From Streptomyces kaniharaensis (GTDB taxonomy: Bacteria; Actinomycetota; Actinomycetes; Streptomycetales; Streptomycetaceae), in the NCBI RefSeq assembly GCF_009569385.1, contig NZ_WBOF01000001.1, positions 1,488,001 through 1,552,000 on the forward strand: a stretch of 64,000 bases of DNA, written 5' to 3'. The notes beneath the pieces are model-generated. The model was not told the DNA's origin and ran no database searches. It was given only the letters and a program-made list of their open reading frames with translations. The first letter of the stretch is position 1. Each line of letters starts with the position of its first letter. Positions 8,321 to 16,277 of this stretch are shown one piece after another. The position numbers and the translations under genes are program-made.

Positions 8321-9631
8321 TCAGGGCACGTACCGCCAGCCGGGCCCGGAGCGGGCCCGTGCGCCGACGCCGGTGGCGATCGCCGCGCGGTACGCGTCGA
8401 CGGTCAGCTCGGCGGCCCGCTCCCAGGTGAACCGGGCGAGCACCCGCTCGCGGCCGGCCGCGCCCAGCTCCGCGCGCAGCTCCGGATCGTCCAGCAGCCG
8501 GCCGAGCGCCGCGGCCAGCGCGTCCGCGTTCCCCGGCGGCACGGCCAGGCAGGTCCGCCCGTCCGGCCCGGCCACCTCGGGGATCGCACCGCCGGTGGTG
8601 GCGACCAGCGGGGTGCCGGTGGCCATCGCCTCGGCGGCCGGCAGCGAGAAGCCCTCGTACAGCGACGGCACGCAGGCCACCTCGGCCGAGCGGTACAGGT
8701 CGACCAGCTCCTGGTCGGTCAGCCCGCTGCGGAACTCGATGTGCTCCTCCAGCCCGAACCGGCGGACCGCCTCGGTGACGGGGCCGTCCTCCTTCTGCGG
8801 CTTGCCGACCACGACCAGGTGGGCCGGCCGCTCGGTGCGCACCTTGGCCAGCGCCTCGACCAGGTAGACCAGGCCCTTGAGCGGCACGTCGGCGCTGGAC
8901 GTGGTGACGATCCGCCCGGGCACCCGCGCGACCTGCGCCGCCGGGGCCCAGAGGCGGGTGTCGGCGCCGACCGGCACCACCGAGATCCCGACCGGCGCGA
9001 CGCCCAGGTGCTCGGCGATCTCCCGCTTCGAGCTGCCGGAGACGGTGATCACGTGGTCCAGCCGGGCGGCGACCCGGCGCTGCATCCGGGTGAAGGCGTA
9101 CCAGCGGCGCAGCGACAGCCGCCGCAGCCGGGTGGTGGCCGCGTCCAGCTCCAACTGGCGGTCCACGGTGATCGGGTGATGGATCGTGGTGACCAGCGGG
9201 AACCCGTGCCGGGCGAGCCCGAGCAGGCCGTAGCCGAGCGTCTGGTTGTCGTGCACGACGTCGTAGCGGCCCTTGTGCCGGGCCAGGTACTGCCGGGCAC
9301 GCAGCGAGAAGGTCAGCGGCTCGGGGAAGCCGCCGGTGCGCATGGTGGCGAACTCCAGCAGGTCCACCGGACCGCGGAACTCGTCGCTCGCGGGCGTGCG
9401 GAACGGGTCGTCGGCGCGGTACAGGTCCAGGCTGGGCAGTTCGACGAGGCGCACCGAGCCCGGGCCCTCGACCTCGTCCAGGACGGGGTACGGCTGGGCG
9501 CCGATCACGTCCACGTGGTGGCCGAGCCTGGCCAGCTCACGGGAGAGGTGCCGTACGTACACGCCCTGACCGCCGCAGAAGGGGTCGCCGCGGTACGACA
9601 GCAGGGCAATCCGCAGCGGCTGCGCGGTCAT
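8321..9631 (-). CDS. Glycosyltransferase family 4 (GT-B fold)
   Basis: 436 residues. The N-terminal GT4 signature is FCGGQGVYVRHLSRELARLGH. A DVVHDNQTLGYG acceptor-domain stretch is followed by ITVSGSSKREIAEHLGV. The donor domain has KGLVYLVEALAKV, VVVGKPQ and the E-x7-E motif in YEGFSLPAAEAMATGTPLVATTGG (about residues 345-368). It transfers a sugar from a nucleotide donor in the cytoplasm. It is the first gene of the leftward operon with the methyltransferase and toroid protein. It is divergent from the kstR-like gene across a 264-base region with no clear palindrome of the KstR type, so regulation by that TetR protein is not supported here. Confidence 0.92.
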   Translation of the reverse strand: MTAQPLRIALLSYRGDPFCGGQGVYVRHLSRELARLGHHVDVIGAQPYPVLDEVEGPGSVRLVELPSLDLYRADDPFRTPASDEFRGPVDLLEFATMRTGGFPEPLTFSLRARQYLARHKGRYDVVHDNQTLGYGLLGLARHGFPLVTTIHHPITVDRQLELDAATTRLRRLSLRRWYAFTRMQRRVAARLDHVITVSGSSKREIAEHLGVAPVGISVVPVGADTRLWAPAAQVARVPGRIVTTSSADVPLKGLVYLVEALAKVRTERPAHLVVVGKPQKEDGPVTEAVRRFGLEEHIEFRSGLTDQELVDLYRSAEVACVPSLYEGFSLPAAEAMATGTPLVATTGGAIPEVAGPDGRTCLAVPPGNADALAAALGRLLDDPELRAELGAAGRERVLARFTWERAAELTVDAYRAAIATGVGARARSGPGWRYVP

Positions 9632-9895
9632 CCTGGGCCCTCATCTCTGCTGCTATCGGTGCTGCTACCAGTGGCTGCGTCGGCGGCTGCCGATCGTGCT
9701 GCCGGTCGCTAAAGTAGATCAGGTTTCAGTGGGTGTGGAACTCGGCATCGACCATGTGAACAATGAGAGACCTCGAAGATACCGGCCCGTAGCTTTCACT
9801 CAGGAGTCAGGGCTGGTGATTCGCGCCACGCCTGCGCGGTCCGCTCCGCCGGACCGGTCGGAGCACGCCGCCACTCTCGCGCCCCGGGAGCACTC

Positions 9896-10531
9896 TTGCC
9901 GCCGTCCACCACGCCCCCGACTCCCGCGCCGCACGCCGCGCCCGCGACGGCCGGCGGCGAGCCGCCGCTGACCGCCCGCCAGGCCGAGCGCCGGCGGCGG
10001 ATCCTGCGGGCCGCCACCGCCCTGGCCGCCCGCGGCGGGTACGAGGCGGTGCAGATGCGGGAGGTCGCGGAGAGCGCGCAGGTCGCCCTCGGCACGCTCT
10101 ACCGGTACTTCCCGTCCAAGGTGCATCTGCTGGTCGCGGTCATGCTGGAGCAGTTGCAGGGCCTCCAGGAGCACATCCGGCGGCACCCGCCGACCGACCC
10201 CGAACCGGCGCCGCGGGTCGCCGACACGCTCACCCGGGCGTTCCACGCGCTCCAGCGCGAGCCGCTGCTCGCCGAGGCGATGGTCCGGGCGCTGTCCTTC
10301 GCGGACCGCTCGGTCGGGGCCGAGGTGGACCAGGTCAGCATCGCCACCGGGCAGCTGATCCTGGACGCGATCGGGCAGTCCGAACCGCCCACCGAGAGCC
10401 AGCGCGCGGCCGTCCGGGTGATCGAGCACACCTGGCACTCGGCGCTGGTCGCCTGGCTCTCCGGCCGCGCCTCGATCGCCGAGGTCCGGGCCGACCTGCA
10501 CACCGCGGCCCGGCTGCTCACCCTGCCGTGA
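9896..10531 (+). CDS. kstR: KstR-like TetR repressor
   Basis: 211 residues. The DNA-binding domain ERRRRILRAATALAARGGYE, then AVQMREVAESAQVALGTLYR and YFPSKVHLLVAVM, is nearly the KstR sequence I know from Mycobacterium. The ligand domain also carries KstR hallmarks: REPLLAEAMVRALSFADRSV, EVDQVS, and HTWHSALVAWLSGRAS. KstR represses sterol catabolism and is released by CoA thioesters of cholesterol intermediates. The TTG at 9896 is chosen because CGGGAG lies 5 bases before it and no better start precedes the HTH. No sterol-ring genes lie in the window, but two candidate sites do (2141, 10565). The stop codon lies inside a 20-bp tandem duplication (10515-10554). Confidence 0.82.
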   Translation: MPPSTTPPTPAPHAAPATAGGEPPLTARQAERRRRILRAATALAARGGYEAVQMREVAESAQVALGTLYRYFPSKVHLLVAVMLEQLQGLQEHIRRHPPTDPEPAPRVADTLTRAFHALQREPLLAEAMVRALSFADRSVGAEVDQVSIATGQLILDAIGQSEPPTESQRAAVRVIEHTWHSALVAWLSGRASIAEVRADLHTAARLLTLP

Positions 10532-10564
10532 CCGTGCTCGGCCTGCCGTGACCGGCGGCCGTAA

Positions 10565-10580
10565 CTGGAACATGTTCTTG
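10565..10580. promoter_or_regulatory. Imperfect KstR-type operator ahead of the B12 uptake operon
   Basis: CTGGAACATGTTCTTG keeps AAC-NN-GTT and the first T of TnnAACnnGTTnnA; the last fixed A is T. It lies 34 bases past the kstR stop and about 50 before the riboswitch. A possible -10 (TAGAGT, 10613-10618) lies between site and riboswitch, so binding would be placed at or upstream of the operon promoter. Confidence 0.5.
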
Positions 10581-10619
10581 CCCGCACCGTCGGGTGCCGC
10601 GGGGCCCTGCGGCTAGAGT

Positions 10620-10760
10620 CGTCGGGCATCACAACTCCATCCCGCCCCACCTCCGGGGGAAGCCGGTGCGAATCCGGCACTGACCCGCAACCGTGAGTCC
10701 GGCGCCCCTGGCGGCCGGGCGAGTCGGAGCGCCCGGGGAGGGGCGAGCGGCCGGCCCGGA
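10620..10760 (+). promoter_or_regulatory. Cobalamin (adenosylcobalamin) riboswitch
   Basis: The core reads GGGGGAAGCCGGTGCGAATC at about 10655-10674, followed directly by CGGCACTGACCCGCAACCGT. It carries the B12-box pattern (AAGCCGGTGCGAAT...CACTG.CCCGCAACCGT) diagnostic of the class. A G/C-rich second half (GGCGGCCGGGCGAGTCGGAG, 10709-10728) follows. It lies about 80 bases ahead of the start at 10841 and predicts B12 repression of the five-gene operon downstream. Outer boundaries are approximate. Confidence 0.93.
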
Positions 10761-10840
10761 CGCACGCGCCCGGCACCGTCGAGGACTACGGAACGGCCCG
10801 AACGGGCCACCACCGCTCACCGAAAGGCGTACCCGTCACC

Positions 10841-12082
10841 ATGCTCACCGTCGCCCGCCTGGGCGCCGCCGCCCTGTCCGCCGCGCTGCTCGCCGGCACC
10901 GCCGCCGCACCGGCCCTCGCCGACAGCCCCGCCCCGACCGCAGCCGCCGCCCCCGACGGCCTGTACGGCAAGAGCGACCCGACGTACGACGGGGTGTGGC
11001 GGCAGTCCCTCGCGCTCACCGCGCTCGCGGCGGCCAAGGTCGCCCCGGCCGACTCGGCGGTCTCCTGGCTCACCGGGCAGCAGTGCGAGGACGGTGGCTG
11101 GCCGTCGTTCCGCGCTTCCGGAGCGGGATGCGACGCGAAGACCGAGGACAGCAACGCCACCGCGGTCGCGATCCAGGCACTCGCCGCGCTCGGCGGCCAC
11201 CAGGACGCCGTCGACAAGGGCGTCCAGTGGCTGAAGGCCAACCAGAACGCCGACGGCAGCTGGCCCTACAACCCGGGCAGCCCCGGCGACGCCAACTCCA
11301 CCGGCCTCGCCGTCAACGCCCTGTTCGCCGCCAAGGCCGACCCGGCAGGCGTCGCCAAGGCCGGCAAGAACGCCTTCGACGGGCTCGCCCACTTCCAGCT
11401 CGGCTGCGCCGTGCCCGCCGACCAGCGCGGCGCCTTCGCCTACCAGCCCGACCCGTCCGCCGGCGCCCTCGCGCCCAACGCCCTCGCCACCGCCCAGGCC
11501 TCGCTCGCGGCGGCCGGCGGGTGGCTGCCCGTCGCCGCCGGCGTCCGCAGCGACGCCGCGCCCAAGCCGCTGCCGTGCCCGGACGGCGCACCCGCCGCGC
11601 CGGTCGCCCGGGCCGACTCGGCGGAGGCCGTCGGGGCGTACCTGACCGCCCAGCTCGCCGCGGGCGGCAACCACCTCACCCTCACCACTCCCGGCGCCGC
11701 GCCCACCCCCGACTACACCGCCACCGCCTGGGCCGCCCTCGGCCTCACCCAGAGCGGCCACCCGCAGCAGGCTGCCGGCGCCCTCGACTGGCTCGGCCAG
11801 AACGGCGCGACGTGGACGAAGGGCGGCACCGACGCGGGCGCCACCGCGACGCTCCTGCTCGTCACCCAGGCCGCCCAGCGCGACACCTCCGCCCTGGTCG
11901 GCCAGCTGACCGCGCTGGGCCCGGCGCCGAAGGCCGCCGTCTCCCCGAGCGCCGGCCCCACCTCCGAGAAGGCCGAGGACGACGGCATCGGCCAGTACTG
12001 GCTCATCGCCGTCGGCCTGCTCATCGGCATCGGCGGCGGCCTCGTCCTCAGCCTCCAGCGCAAGCGCGGCGCCAAGCTGTGA
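10841..12082 (+). CDS. Surface-anchored alpha6/alpha6-toroid protein, intrinsic-factor-like; probable B12 capture
   Basis: 413 residues: signal peptide (to about ALAD, residue 28), helical toroid repeats (QCEDGGWPSF about 81-90, NADGSWPYNPGSPGD about 136-150, AALGLTQSGHPQQAAGALDWLGQNGATW), then a linker and a C-terminal TM helix (WLIAVGLLIGIGGGLVLSL) with a basic tail. The toroid resembles prenyltransferase/squalene-oxidase repeats, and also the N-terminal domain of animal intrinsic factor and transcobalamin. It is the first gene after a cobalamin riboswitch and overlaps the next gene (GTGA), followed by ECF importer genes. I infer that it binds cobalamin outside the membrane and delivers it to the importer; enzymatic activity is unlikely given the secretion signal. 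Confidence 0.75.
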   Translation: MLTVARLGAAALSAALLAGTAAAPALADSPAPTAAAAPDGLYGKSDPTYDGVWRQSLALTALAAAKVAPADSAVSWLTGQQCEDGGWPSFRASGAGCDAKTEDSNATAVAIQALAALGGHQDAVDKGVQWLKANQNADGSWPYNPGSPGDANSTGLAVNALFAAKADPAGVAKAGKNAFDGLAHFQLGCAVPADQRGAFAYQPDPSAGALAPNALATAQASLAAAGGWLPVAAGVRSDAAPKPLPCPDGAPAAPVARADSAEAVGAYLTAQLAAGGNHLTLTTPGAAPTPDYTATAWAALGLTQSGHPQQAAGALDWLGQNGATWTKGGTDAGATATLLLVTQAAQRDTSALVGQLTALGPAPKAAVSPSAGPTSEKAEDDGIGQYWLIAVGLLIGIGGGLVLSLQRKRGAKL

Positions 12083-12753
12083 CGTTGACCAATCGCTCCG
12101 CCGCGAGGAGGCGGCGCGGAGCCCTCCTCGCCGCCCTCCTCGGGGTGATGCTGGTCGCCGCCTCCGCCGTTCCCGCGGAGGCGGCGGGGTACCGGTACTG
12201 GTCGTTCTGGAAGGGGGACGGCAGTGGCGGGTGGGCGTATCAGCAGCAGGGGCCCGCGGTGTACGTGCCGGCGGACGGGGGTGTGGAAGGGTGGCGGTTC
12301 GCCGTCAGCTCTGACGGCGGGCGGGATGCCGCGCGGCCTCGCGCGGGTGGCGACTTCGCCTCCGTGTGCGCGGGCACGCCTCCGCAGGAGGGCCGTAAGC
12401 GGGTGGCCGTCGTACTGGACTTCGGCACGGCCGCCGACGCCGGCTCCGCCGAGCAGCCGCCCGAGCAGCGCACCGCGTGTGCCGCCGTGCCCGTGAGCGC
12501 CACCTCCGCCGAGGTGCTGGCCGCCGTCGCGCCGCCGTTGCGGTACGACTCCAACGGCCTGCTCTGCGCCATCACCGGCTATCCGAAGGCCGGTTGCGCC
12601 GACCAACTCGGCGCCGGCGCACAGCCCGGCGGCTCGGCCTCGTCCGGCGGCCCCGACTCCAGCGGCCCCGACCTCGGTCTGATCGCCGGCGGCGTCCTCG
12701 TCGCCGCCCTCGCCGCCGGTGCCGTCCGGCAGGCGCGCCGCCGTCACCGATGA
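12079..12753 (+). CDS. Secreted membrane-anchored partner protein of the B12 operon (DUF4430/transcobalamin-C-like, tentative)
   Basis: 224 residues. Signal peptide (RRRRGALLAALLGVMLVAASAVPAEAA), then AAGYRYWSFWKGDGSGGWAY and QQQGPAVYVPADGGVEGWRF, later ADFASVCAG and NGLLCAITGYPKAGC with several Cys, and a C-terminal TM helix (LGLIAGGVLVAALAAGAV) plus RRRHR. The YWSFW...GW...VEGWRF pattern recalls DUF4430, the fold of the C-terminal domain of transcobalamin, but the match is by eye. The GTG at 12079 overlaps the preceding stop as GTGA; the ATG of the next gene overlaps its stop as ATGA. Inferred to act with the toroid protein in cobalamin capture. Confidence 0.7.
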   Translation: MTLTNRSAARRRRGALLAALLGVMLVAASAVPAEAAGYRYWSFWKGDGSGGWAYQQQGPAVYVPADGGVEGWRFAVSSDGGRDAARPRAGGDFASVCAGTPPQEGRKRVAVVLDFGTAADAGSAEQPPEQRTACAAVPVSATSAEVLAAVAPPLRYDSNGLLCAITGYPKAGCADQLGAGAQPGGSASSGGPDSSGPDLGLIAGGVLVAALAAGAVRQARRRHR

Positions 12754-13841
12754 GGTCCGTCACCATGCATGCTTCCCGCCAAGTCCACCCCGGGGCCTGG
12801 TGGTTGTGGGCGCTCGGGCTGGGCGCCGCCGCCACCCGCACCACCAATCCGGCGATCCTGCTGCTGCTCGCCGCCGTCGCCGGCTACGTGGTGGCGGCCC
12901 GGCGCGGCGACGCACCCTGGTCCCGGTCGTACGGCGCGTTCCTGCGGCTCGGACTCCTCGTCCTCGGTGTCCGGCTGCTGTTCGCCGTGCTGCTCGGCTC
13001 GCCGATCCCCGGCACGCACGTGCTGTTCACGCTCCCCGAAGTGCCGCTCCCGGCCTGGGCCCAGGGCGTGCGGGTCGGCGGCCGCGTCACCGCCGAGGGC
13101 CTGCTCGCCGCGCTGTACGACGGGCTGCGCCTGGCGACCCTGCTCGTCTGCGTCGGCGCCGCGAACGCGCTCGCCAGCCCGGCCCGCCTCCTGCGCACCC
13201 TGCCCGGCGCGCTCTACGAGGCGGGCGTGGCGGTCGTCGTGGCGATGACCTTCGCGCCGAACCTGGTCGCCGACGTGCGGCGGCTGCGTGCCGCCCGCCG
13301 GCTGCGCGGCCGGACGGACAAGGGGATCGCCGCCCTGCTGAGCGTCGGACTGCCCGTCCTGGAGGGGGCGTTGGAGCGTTCGGTGGCGCTGGCCGCCGCG
13401 ATGGACACCCGCGGGTTCGGCCGCACCGCCGACGTCCCGCCCCGCCTCGCCCGGGCGACGGCCGCGCTCACCCTGGCCGGCCTGCTCGGGGTCTGCCTGG
13501 CCGCGTACGGGCTGCTGAGCGCCGACGGAGGCGGCTGGGCACTCCCCATCCTGCTGCTCGGCCTGGCCGCCGCCTTCACCGGACTGCTGCTCGGTAGTCG
13601 ACGGTCCGTCAGAACCCGCTACCGGCCCGATCCCTGGACGCTCCCCGAGTGGCTCACCGCCGGATCGGGCGCCACCGTCGCGGCCCTCACCGTCTACCTC
13701 TCCACCCGCGACCCGGCCGCCTTCGCCCCGACCGTCGTCCCGCCGACCGTCCCCGTGCTGCCGCTGGCCGCCGCCGCGACCGTACTCCTCGGCCTGGTAC
13801 CGGCGTTCGCCACCCCGACCCCGCCCCGGAGGGCTTCGTGA
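12750..13841 (+). CDS. ECF transporter T component (EcfT/CbiQ family)
   Basis: 363 residues, polytopic. Hydrophobic segments span the chain. The two coupling motifs of EcfT are visible: RRLRAARRLRGR (about residues 177-188) and the A-x-D-x-R-G-F signature in LAAAMDTRGFGRTAD. It links the ATPases to the substrate-binding S component in the cytoplasmic membrane. The ATG at 12750 overlaps the previous stop; an alternative ATG is at 12765. It is longer than typical CbiQ (about 230-260) because of an extra C-terminal membrane region (PEWLTAGSGATVAALTVYLS onward). Being under the cobalamin riboswitch, it is probably dedicated to B12 rather than cobalt alone. Confidence 0.9.
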   Translation: MRSVTMHASRQVHPGAWWLWALGLGAAATRTTNPAILLLLAAVAGYVVAARRGDAPWSRSYGAFLRLGLLVLGVRLLFAVLLGSPIPGTHVLFTLPEVPLPAWAQGVRVGGRVTAEGLLAALYDGLRLATLLVCVGAANALASPARLLRTLPGALYEAGVAVVVAMTFAPNLVADVRRLRAARRLRGRTDKGIAALLSVGLPVLEGALERSVALAAAMDTRGFGRTADVPPRLARATAALTLAGLLGVCLAAYGLLSADGGGWALPILLLGLAAAFTGLLLGSRRSVRTRYRPDPWTLPEWLTAGSGATVAALTVYLSTRDPAAFAPTVVPPTVPVLPLAAAATVLLGLVPAFATPTPPRRAS

Positions 13842-15439
13842 TCACCTTCGAGCAGGTCTCCGTCCAGTACACGGACGCCGCCGCCCCTGCCCTCTCCGGC
13901 GTCGACCTGACCGTCCCCGAGGGTGAACTCTGCCTGCTGGTGGGCCCGTCGGGCTCCGGCAAGTCCACCCTGCTCGGGACCGTCAGCGGGCTCGTCCCGC
14001 ACTTCACCGGCGGCACCCTGCACGGCCGGGTCACCGTCGGCGGCCGGGACACCCGCGAACACCGCCCGCGCGAACTCGCCGACCTGGTCGGCACGGTGGG
14101 CCAGGACCCGCTCGCGCACTTCGTCACCGACACCGTCGAGGACGAACTCGCCTACGGCATGGAGTCCTTGGGCCTGCCCGCGGACGTCATGCGGCGCCGC
14201 GTCGAGGAGACGCTCGACCTGCTCGGCCTCGCCGAGCTGCGCGACCGCTCCCTCACCTCCCTCTCCGGCGGCCAGCAGCAGCGCGTCGCGATCGGCTCGG
14301 TGCTCACCGTCCACCCGCGCGTGCTGGTCCTCGACGAGCCGACCTCGGCGCTCGACCCGGGCGCCGCCGAGGAGGTGCTGGCCGTGCTCCAGCGGCTGGT
14401 GCACGACCTCGGCACCACCGTCCTGATGGCCGAGCACCGGCTGGAGCGCGTCGTCCAGTACGCCGACCAGGTGCTGCTGCTCGCCCCGGGCGCCGCGCCC
14501 GTCCTCGGCGAGCCGGCCGAGGTGATGGCGCACTCGCCGGTGCACCCGCCGGTGGTCGGCCTCGGACGGCTGGCGGGCTGGCGGCCGCTGCCGCTGTCCG
14601 TGCGCGACGCCCGCCGCAAGGCTGCCTCCCTCCGGGAGAAGCTCGACGGCCACCGACCGGCGGCCGCGCCCGCCTTGGCTGGGGACCCGATCGCCGTCGC
14701 CGAGCGGCTGGCCGTCCGGCGCGGCCCCGTCCACGCCCTGCGCGGGGTGGATCTCGCGCTGCGCCCCGGCGAGATCACCGCGCTGATGGGCCGCAACGGC
14801 GCCGGCAAGTCGACGCTTTTGGGCAGCCTGGTCGGCCTGCACGCGCCCGCCTCCGGCAACATCCGCGTCAACGGCCGCACCCCGCACCGCACCCGGCCCG
14901 CCGAACTGATCCGCGAGGTCGGCCTCGTCCCGCAGGACCCGCGCGACCTGCTCTACGGCGAGAGCGTCGTCGCCGAGTGCGCTGCTGCCGACGCCGACGC
15001 GGGCGCCACTCCGGGCACCTGCCGCGCCCTGGTCGAGCGGCTGTTGCCCGGCATCGCCGACACCGCCCACCCGCGCGACCTCTCCGAGGGCCAGCGGCTC
15101 ACCCTCGCCCTGGCCGTCGTGCTCACCGCCCGGCCCCCGCTGCTGCTGCTCGACGAGCCGACCCGGGGCCTCGACTACGCGGCGAAGGCCCGGCTGGTGG
15201 AGATCCTGCGCGGTCTCGCGGGTGAGGGCCACGCGGTGCTGCTGGCGACGCACGACGTCGAACTGGCCGCCGAACTCGCCCACCGCACGGTGATCCTGGC
15301 CGAGGGCGAGATCGTCGCGGACGGGCCGACGGCGGACGTGGTGGTCTCCTCGCCCGCTTTCGCTCCGCAGGTGGCCAAGGTCCTCGCTCCCGGCCCGTGG
15401 CTCACCGTCCACCAGGTGGCGGAGGCGCTGGCCTCATGA
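13838..15439 (+). CDS. Fused ECF ATPase A1-A2 (two ABC domains)
   Basis: 533 residues with two complete ABC modules. First: Walker A GPSGSGKST, Q-loop VGQDP, signature LSGGQQQR, Walker B VLVLDEPTSALDP, switch His in MAEHRLE. Second: Walker A GRNGAGKST, Q-loop VPQDPRD, signature LSEGQRLTL (degenerate LSGGQ), Walker B LLLLDEPTRGLDY, switch His in LLATHDVE. It powers ECF import. The GTG at 13838 overlaps the EcfT stop (GTGA) and has GGAGGG 4 bases ahead. Separate EcfA1 and EcfA2 are commoner in Firmicutes; the fused form is common in actinomycetes. Confidence 0.95.
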   Translation: MITFEQVSVQYTDAAAPALSGVDLTVPEGELCLLVGPSGSGKSTLLGTVSGLVPHFTGGTLHGRVTVGGRDTREHRPRELADLVGTVGQDPLAHFVTDTVEDELAYGMESLGLPADVMRRRVEETLDLLGLAELRDRSLTSLSGGQQQRVAIGSVLTVHPRVLVLDEPTSALDPGAAEEVLAVLQRLVHDLGTTVLMAEHRLERVVQYADQVLLLAPGAAPVLGEPAEVMAHSPVHPPVVGLGRLAGWRPLPLSVRDARRKAASLREKLDGHRPAAAPALAGDPIAVAERLAVRRGPVHALRGVDLALRPGEITALMGRNGAGKSTLLGSLVGLHAPASGNIRVNGRTPHRTRPAELIREVGLVPQDPRDLLYGESVVAECAAADADAGATPGTCRALVERLLPGIADTAHPRDLSEGQRLTLALAVVLTARPPLLLLDEPTRGLDYAAKARLVEILRGLAGEGHAVLLATHDVELAAELAHRTVILAEGEIVADGPTADVVVSSPAFAPQVAKVLAPGPWLTVHQVAEALAS

Positions 15440-16269
15440 GCCGCCCCGTCCCGCTCGGCCGCCGCTCCGTCGCGGCGCTTCTCCTGGTTTCGTTCGTCGG
15501 TGTCACCGCCTTCGGCTGGCCGCTGCTCGCCTCCACCAAGTCCTCCCTGGTCGGCCATTGCGCCGACGCGCCCTGGCTGTTCGCCCTGCTCCTGCCGCTC
15601 CTGCTCGCCGTCGTGATCGCCCAGATCTCCGAGGGCCGTTCGGCGGGCGGCGGCGCTCCCGGCCTGGACGCCAAGTCCGTCGCCCTGCTGGGTGTTCTGG
15701 CCGCGGCCGGCGCCGCCCTCCGCCCCCTCGGCGCGGGGACGGCGGGCCTGGAGCCGATGTTCTTCCTGATGGTGCTGTCCGGGCGGGTGCTGGGCCCGGG
15801 CTTCGGCTTCGTCCTCGGCGCGCTGTCGATGTTCGCCTCCGCGCTGCTGACCGGCGGCGTCGGGCCGTGGCTGCCGTTCCAGATGCTCGCGATGGGCTGG
15901 GTCTGCCTCGGCGCGGGCCTTCTCCCCGGCTCCGCCCGTGTGCGCGGTCGCCGCGAACTCGTCCTGCTCGCGGGGTACGGGGCCGCCGCCTCCCTCCTGT
16001 ACGGCACGATCATGAACCTTCAGGGCTGGCCCTACATCGGCGGCCTCTCCAGCTCCGTCTCCTTCGTCCCCGGCGATCCGCTCCCGGCCAACCTGCTCCG
16101 CTTCGCCACCTACTGCCTCACCACGTCCCTGGGCTGGGACCTGCCTCGGGCCGCCTTGACCGTCGTGCTGTGCCTCACCCTCGGCACCCCCGTCCTGCGC
16201 GCCCTGCGCCGCACGACGCGACGGGCCGCCTTCGCCGCACCGGTGACCTTCCGGCCACCGGGTGAGTGA
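15436..16269 (+). CDS. ECF transporter S component, probable cobalamin specificity (CbrT-like)
   Basis: 277 residues, about 6-7 TM helices. The signature stretch ALLGVLAAAGAALRPLGAGT then FFLMVLSGRVLGPGFGFVLG and LLTGGVGPWLPFQMLAMGWV is that of the S-component group (ECF-S, CbrT type) that I associate with cobalamin or its precursors. A predicted membrane substrate-binder. The ATG overlaps the ATPase stop (ATGA). Last gene of the five-gene B12 operon; the convergent HTH gene ends 8 bases after it, with no clear terminator between. Confidence 0.85.
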   Translation: MSRPVPLGRRSVAALLLVSFVGVTAFGWPLLASTKSSLVGHCADAPWLFALLLPLLLAVVIAQISEGRSAGGGAPGLDAKSVALLGVLAAAGAALRPLGAGTAGLEPMFFLMVLSGRVLGPGFGFVLGALSMFASALLTGGVGPWLPFQMLAMGWVCLGAGLLPGSARVRGRRELVLLAGYGAAASLLYGTIMNLQGWPYIGGLSSSVSFVPGDPLPANLLRFATYCLTTSLGWDLPRAALTVVLCLTLGTPVLRALRRTTRRAAFAAPVTFRPPGE

Positions 16270-16277
16270 AACCCCGT

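Noticed and set aside
9632..9895. KstR operator between the GT4 and kstR genes
   Set aside because: No AAC-NN-GTT core found; only scattered GTGGAAC and GTGAAC halves.
10841..12082. Terpene cyclase or prenyltransferase function
   Set aside because: A secreted, TM-anchored protein under a B12 riboswitch with an ECF importer fits capture better than isoprenoid chemistry, and the catalytic DxDD is absent.
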